Positions 63,213 to 64,000 of a stretch of DNA of 64,000 nucleotides are shown here, piece by piece. Within the stretch, counting starts at the first letter, position 1. Each line of letters begins with the position of its first letter. Made by a program: the position numbers and the translations under genes. Below the pieces are notes generated by a model. That model had not been told where the DNA came from. It was given only the letters and a program-made list of their open reading frames with translations, and ran no database searches. Where the stretch lies: NCBI GenBank assembly GCA_902496295.1, contig CABVAF010000002.1:62001-126000 (forward strand). Reading direction: 5' to 3'. Source of the DNA: an uncultured Clostridium sp. (GTDB lineage Bacteria > Bacillota > Clostridia > TANB77 > CAG-508).

Positions 63213-63328
63213 TATAATATAACCATAGTTGATAAATAAGTTACTCCGTTATCAACTAAAAAAGAAGAACATCCCCTTTTATTTTCGAAAGACCTTCTCG
63301 TACGCTTGAGAAGGTCTTTTTTTCTTAC
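63213..63328 (+). ncRNA. Candidate small RNA with own -10 box and terminator
   Basis: TATAAT (63213-63218) is followed by AGTTGATAA/TTATCAACT (63227-63235 with 63249-63257), a perfect 9-bp hairpin, then a single-stranded stretch with AAAAAAGAAGAACATCCCC, and then the strong terminator AAAGACCTTCTC/GAGAAGGTCTTT with seven T (63288-63327). The preceding gene already has its own terminator and no convincing ORF is present, so a transcript of about 100 nt is likely. No family is recognised. No good -35 box was found. Confidence 0.5.
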
Positions 63329-63348
63329 TTAAATTTTTTTATTTAGTT

Positions 63349-64000
63349 CTATTTATATAAATAATTTTGAGGGTTTACACATTGACCATTTATTTGAATT
63401 TCAAAGTGTAAGTGGTTACCTGTAGAGTTACCTGTTGAACCCACTGCTGCAATTACATCTCCTGCTTCTACTTGTTCACCAGCTTTAACATATAACTTAC
63501 TACAGTGTCCGTAATAAATAACAACACCATTACCACTATCTATCTTAACTAAGTTACCATAGCTTCCTTGGTATCCAGACCATATAACTTTGCCGGAAGC
63601 AGCTGCCTTAATTGGAGTTCCTGCTGATGCTGCTATATCTAAACCTCTGTGGGCATAACTTCTTATAGATTCTCTGTTACCAAATCTTGATGTTATTACA
63701 CCTGATACTGGTTTAACTGCTAAATATATACCATTTACAGTTTGTTCTTTTTTCCTTTGCTCTTCCTCTTCTTTTTCAATCTGCTCTTCTATGGCGTCTG
63801 TAATTTCATTTCTAGCTGTTTTTACGCTTACAGCTTGATATTCCTCGTTGTTTATTGAATATACTTTTTGTATTCCAACTTTTCTTTCTTCACCATATTT
63901 TTCTTCCATTTCGTCTACTAATTTTTCAGCATCTTCTAATTTTTCTAAAACTGTTTCTTGCTCGTTATCCAATGTAACAGCATATCTTACATAAGTTCTT
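63349..64000 (-). CDS. M23 family cell-wall peptidase (5' part outside window)
   Basis: The frame is open to the window edge, so the N-terminus is missing. The visible part starts RTYVRYAVTLDNEQ, a region seen before LysM or G5 parts of similar proteins, then a charged linker rich in E and Q, then the LytM/M23 domain: SRFGNRESIRSYAHRGLDIA with metal ligands H and D, and GNHLHFEIQINGQ with HLH. It should cut peptide cross-links of peptidoglycan outside the cell. It converges on the candidate small RNA. Confidence 0.9.
   Translation of the reverse strand, partial: RTYVRYAVTLDNEQETVLEKLEDAEKLVDEMEEKYGEERKVGIQKVYSINNEEYQAVSVKTARNEITDAIEEQIEKEEEEQRKKEQTVNGIYLAVKPVSGVITSRFGNRESIRSYAHRGLDIAASAGTPIKAAASGKVIWSGYQGSYGNLVKIDSGNGVVIYYGHCSKLYVKAGEQVEAGDVIAAVGSTGNSTGNHLHFEIQINGQCVNPQNYLYK

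Noticed and set aside
63195..63239. Short ORF of 14 codons starting ATG GAC AAA before the candidate small RNA
   Set aside because: No ribosome binding site, and the -10 box lies inside it.

Overview
This window looks like chromosome from an anaerobic, low-GC Gram-positive bacterium of the Clostridia, probably an uncultured gut lineage. The evidence is the strongly AT-rich sequence, GGAGG-type ribosome binding sites, sigma-A promoters, intrinsic terminators, a dipicolinate synthase A subunit, reverse rubrerythrin, rubredoxin and PerR, a SpoVB/MurJ-type flippase, and the clostridial form of type IV pilus genes. No rRNA, CRISPR array or complete insertion sequence was seen. One tRNA, Leu(TAA), is present.

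Layout. 1-7 kb: engB, gltX, RNase J and a ROK sugar kinase, with two small higher-GC orphan genes between them. 7-17.3 kb: a type IV pilus operon on the minus strand, in transcription order a PilM-PilN fusion, PilO, a PilP-like protein, three near-identical pilins, the prepilin peptidase, two minor pilin-like proteins, PilB, PilT and PilC. 17.5-27.4 kb: dpaA, a TPR membrane protein, pyrophosphatase, a small XRE regulator pair, YlmH, a methyltransferase, a third orphan gene, pepT, tRNA-Leu, HU and a flippase. 27.6-31 kb: a TraG/VirD4-like membrane ATPase facing a winged-helix protein, with no other conjugation genes. 31-37.2 kb: pseudouridine synthases, lspA, a large GT-C-like membrane protein, tsf and rpsB. 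37.4-44.2 kb: one giant secreted protein with a papain-like protease domain, many Ig-like repeats and a sortase signal. 44.6-45.9 kb: peroxide-defence operon perR-rubredoxin-rubrerythrin behind a perfect 7-1-7 Fur/PerR-type operator. 46-47.5 kb: a pilin-like gene that has lost its 5' end. 47.6-57.1 kb: fatty acid synthesis operon fabH-fabD-fabG-fabF-accB-fabZ-accC-accD-accA-fabI without acpP, interrupted by a fourth orphan gene on the opposite strand. 57.2-64 kb: birA, a zinc-ribbon regulator-like protein, pyrimidine-nucleoside phosphorylase, a HAD phosphatase, rnhB, a pilin-like protein, HtrA, a candidate small RNA, and the 3' part of an M23 peptidase gene.

The most unusual feature is a set of four orphan single-gene units (about 0.9, 3.1, 23.2 and 51.7 kb). 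Each has its own sigma-A promoter, ribosome binding site, short ORF and strong terminator. Each is visibly richer in G+C than its surroundings, and none resembles a family I know. Two share an almost identical 5' leader. One has a leader that can fold into mutually exclusive structures around its Shine-Dalgarno. One sits inside the fatty acid operon. Also worth attention are the orphan VirD4-like ATPase pair, the truncated pilin gene that abuts the fabI terminator, the structured rpsB leader, and the candidate small RNA near the right end.
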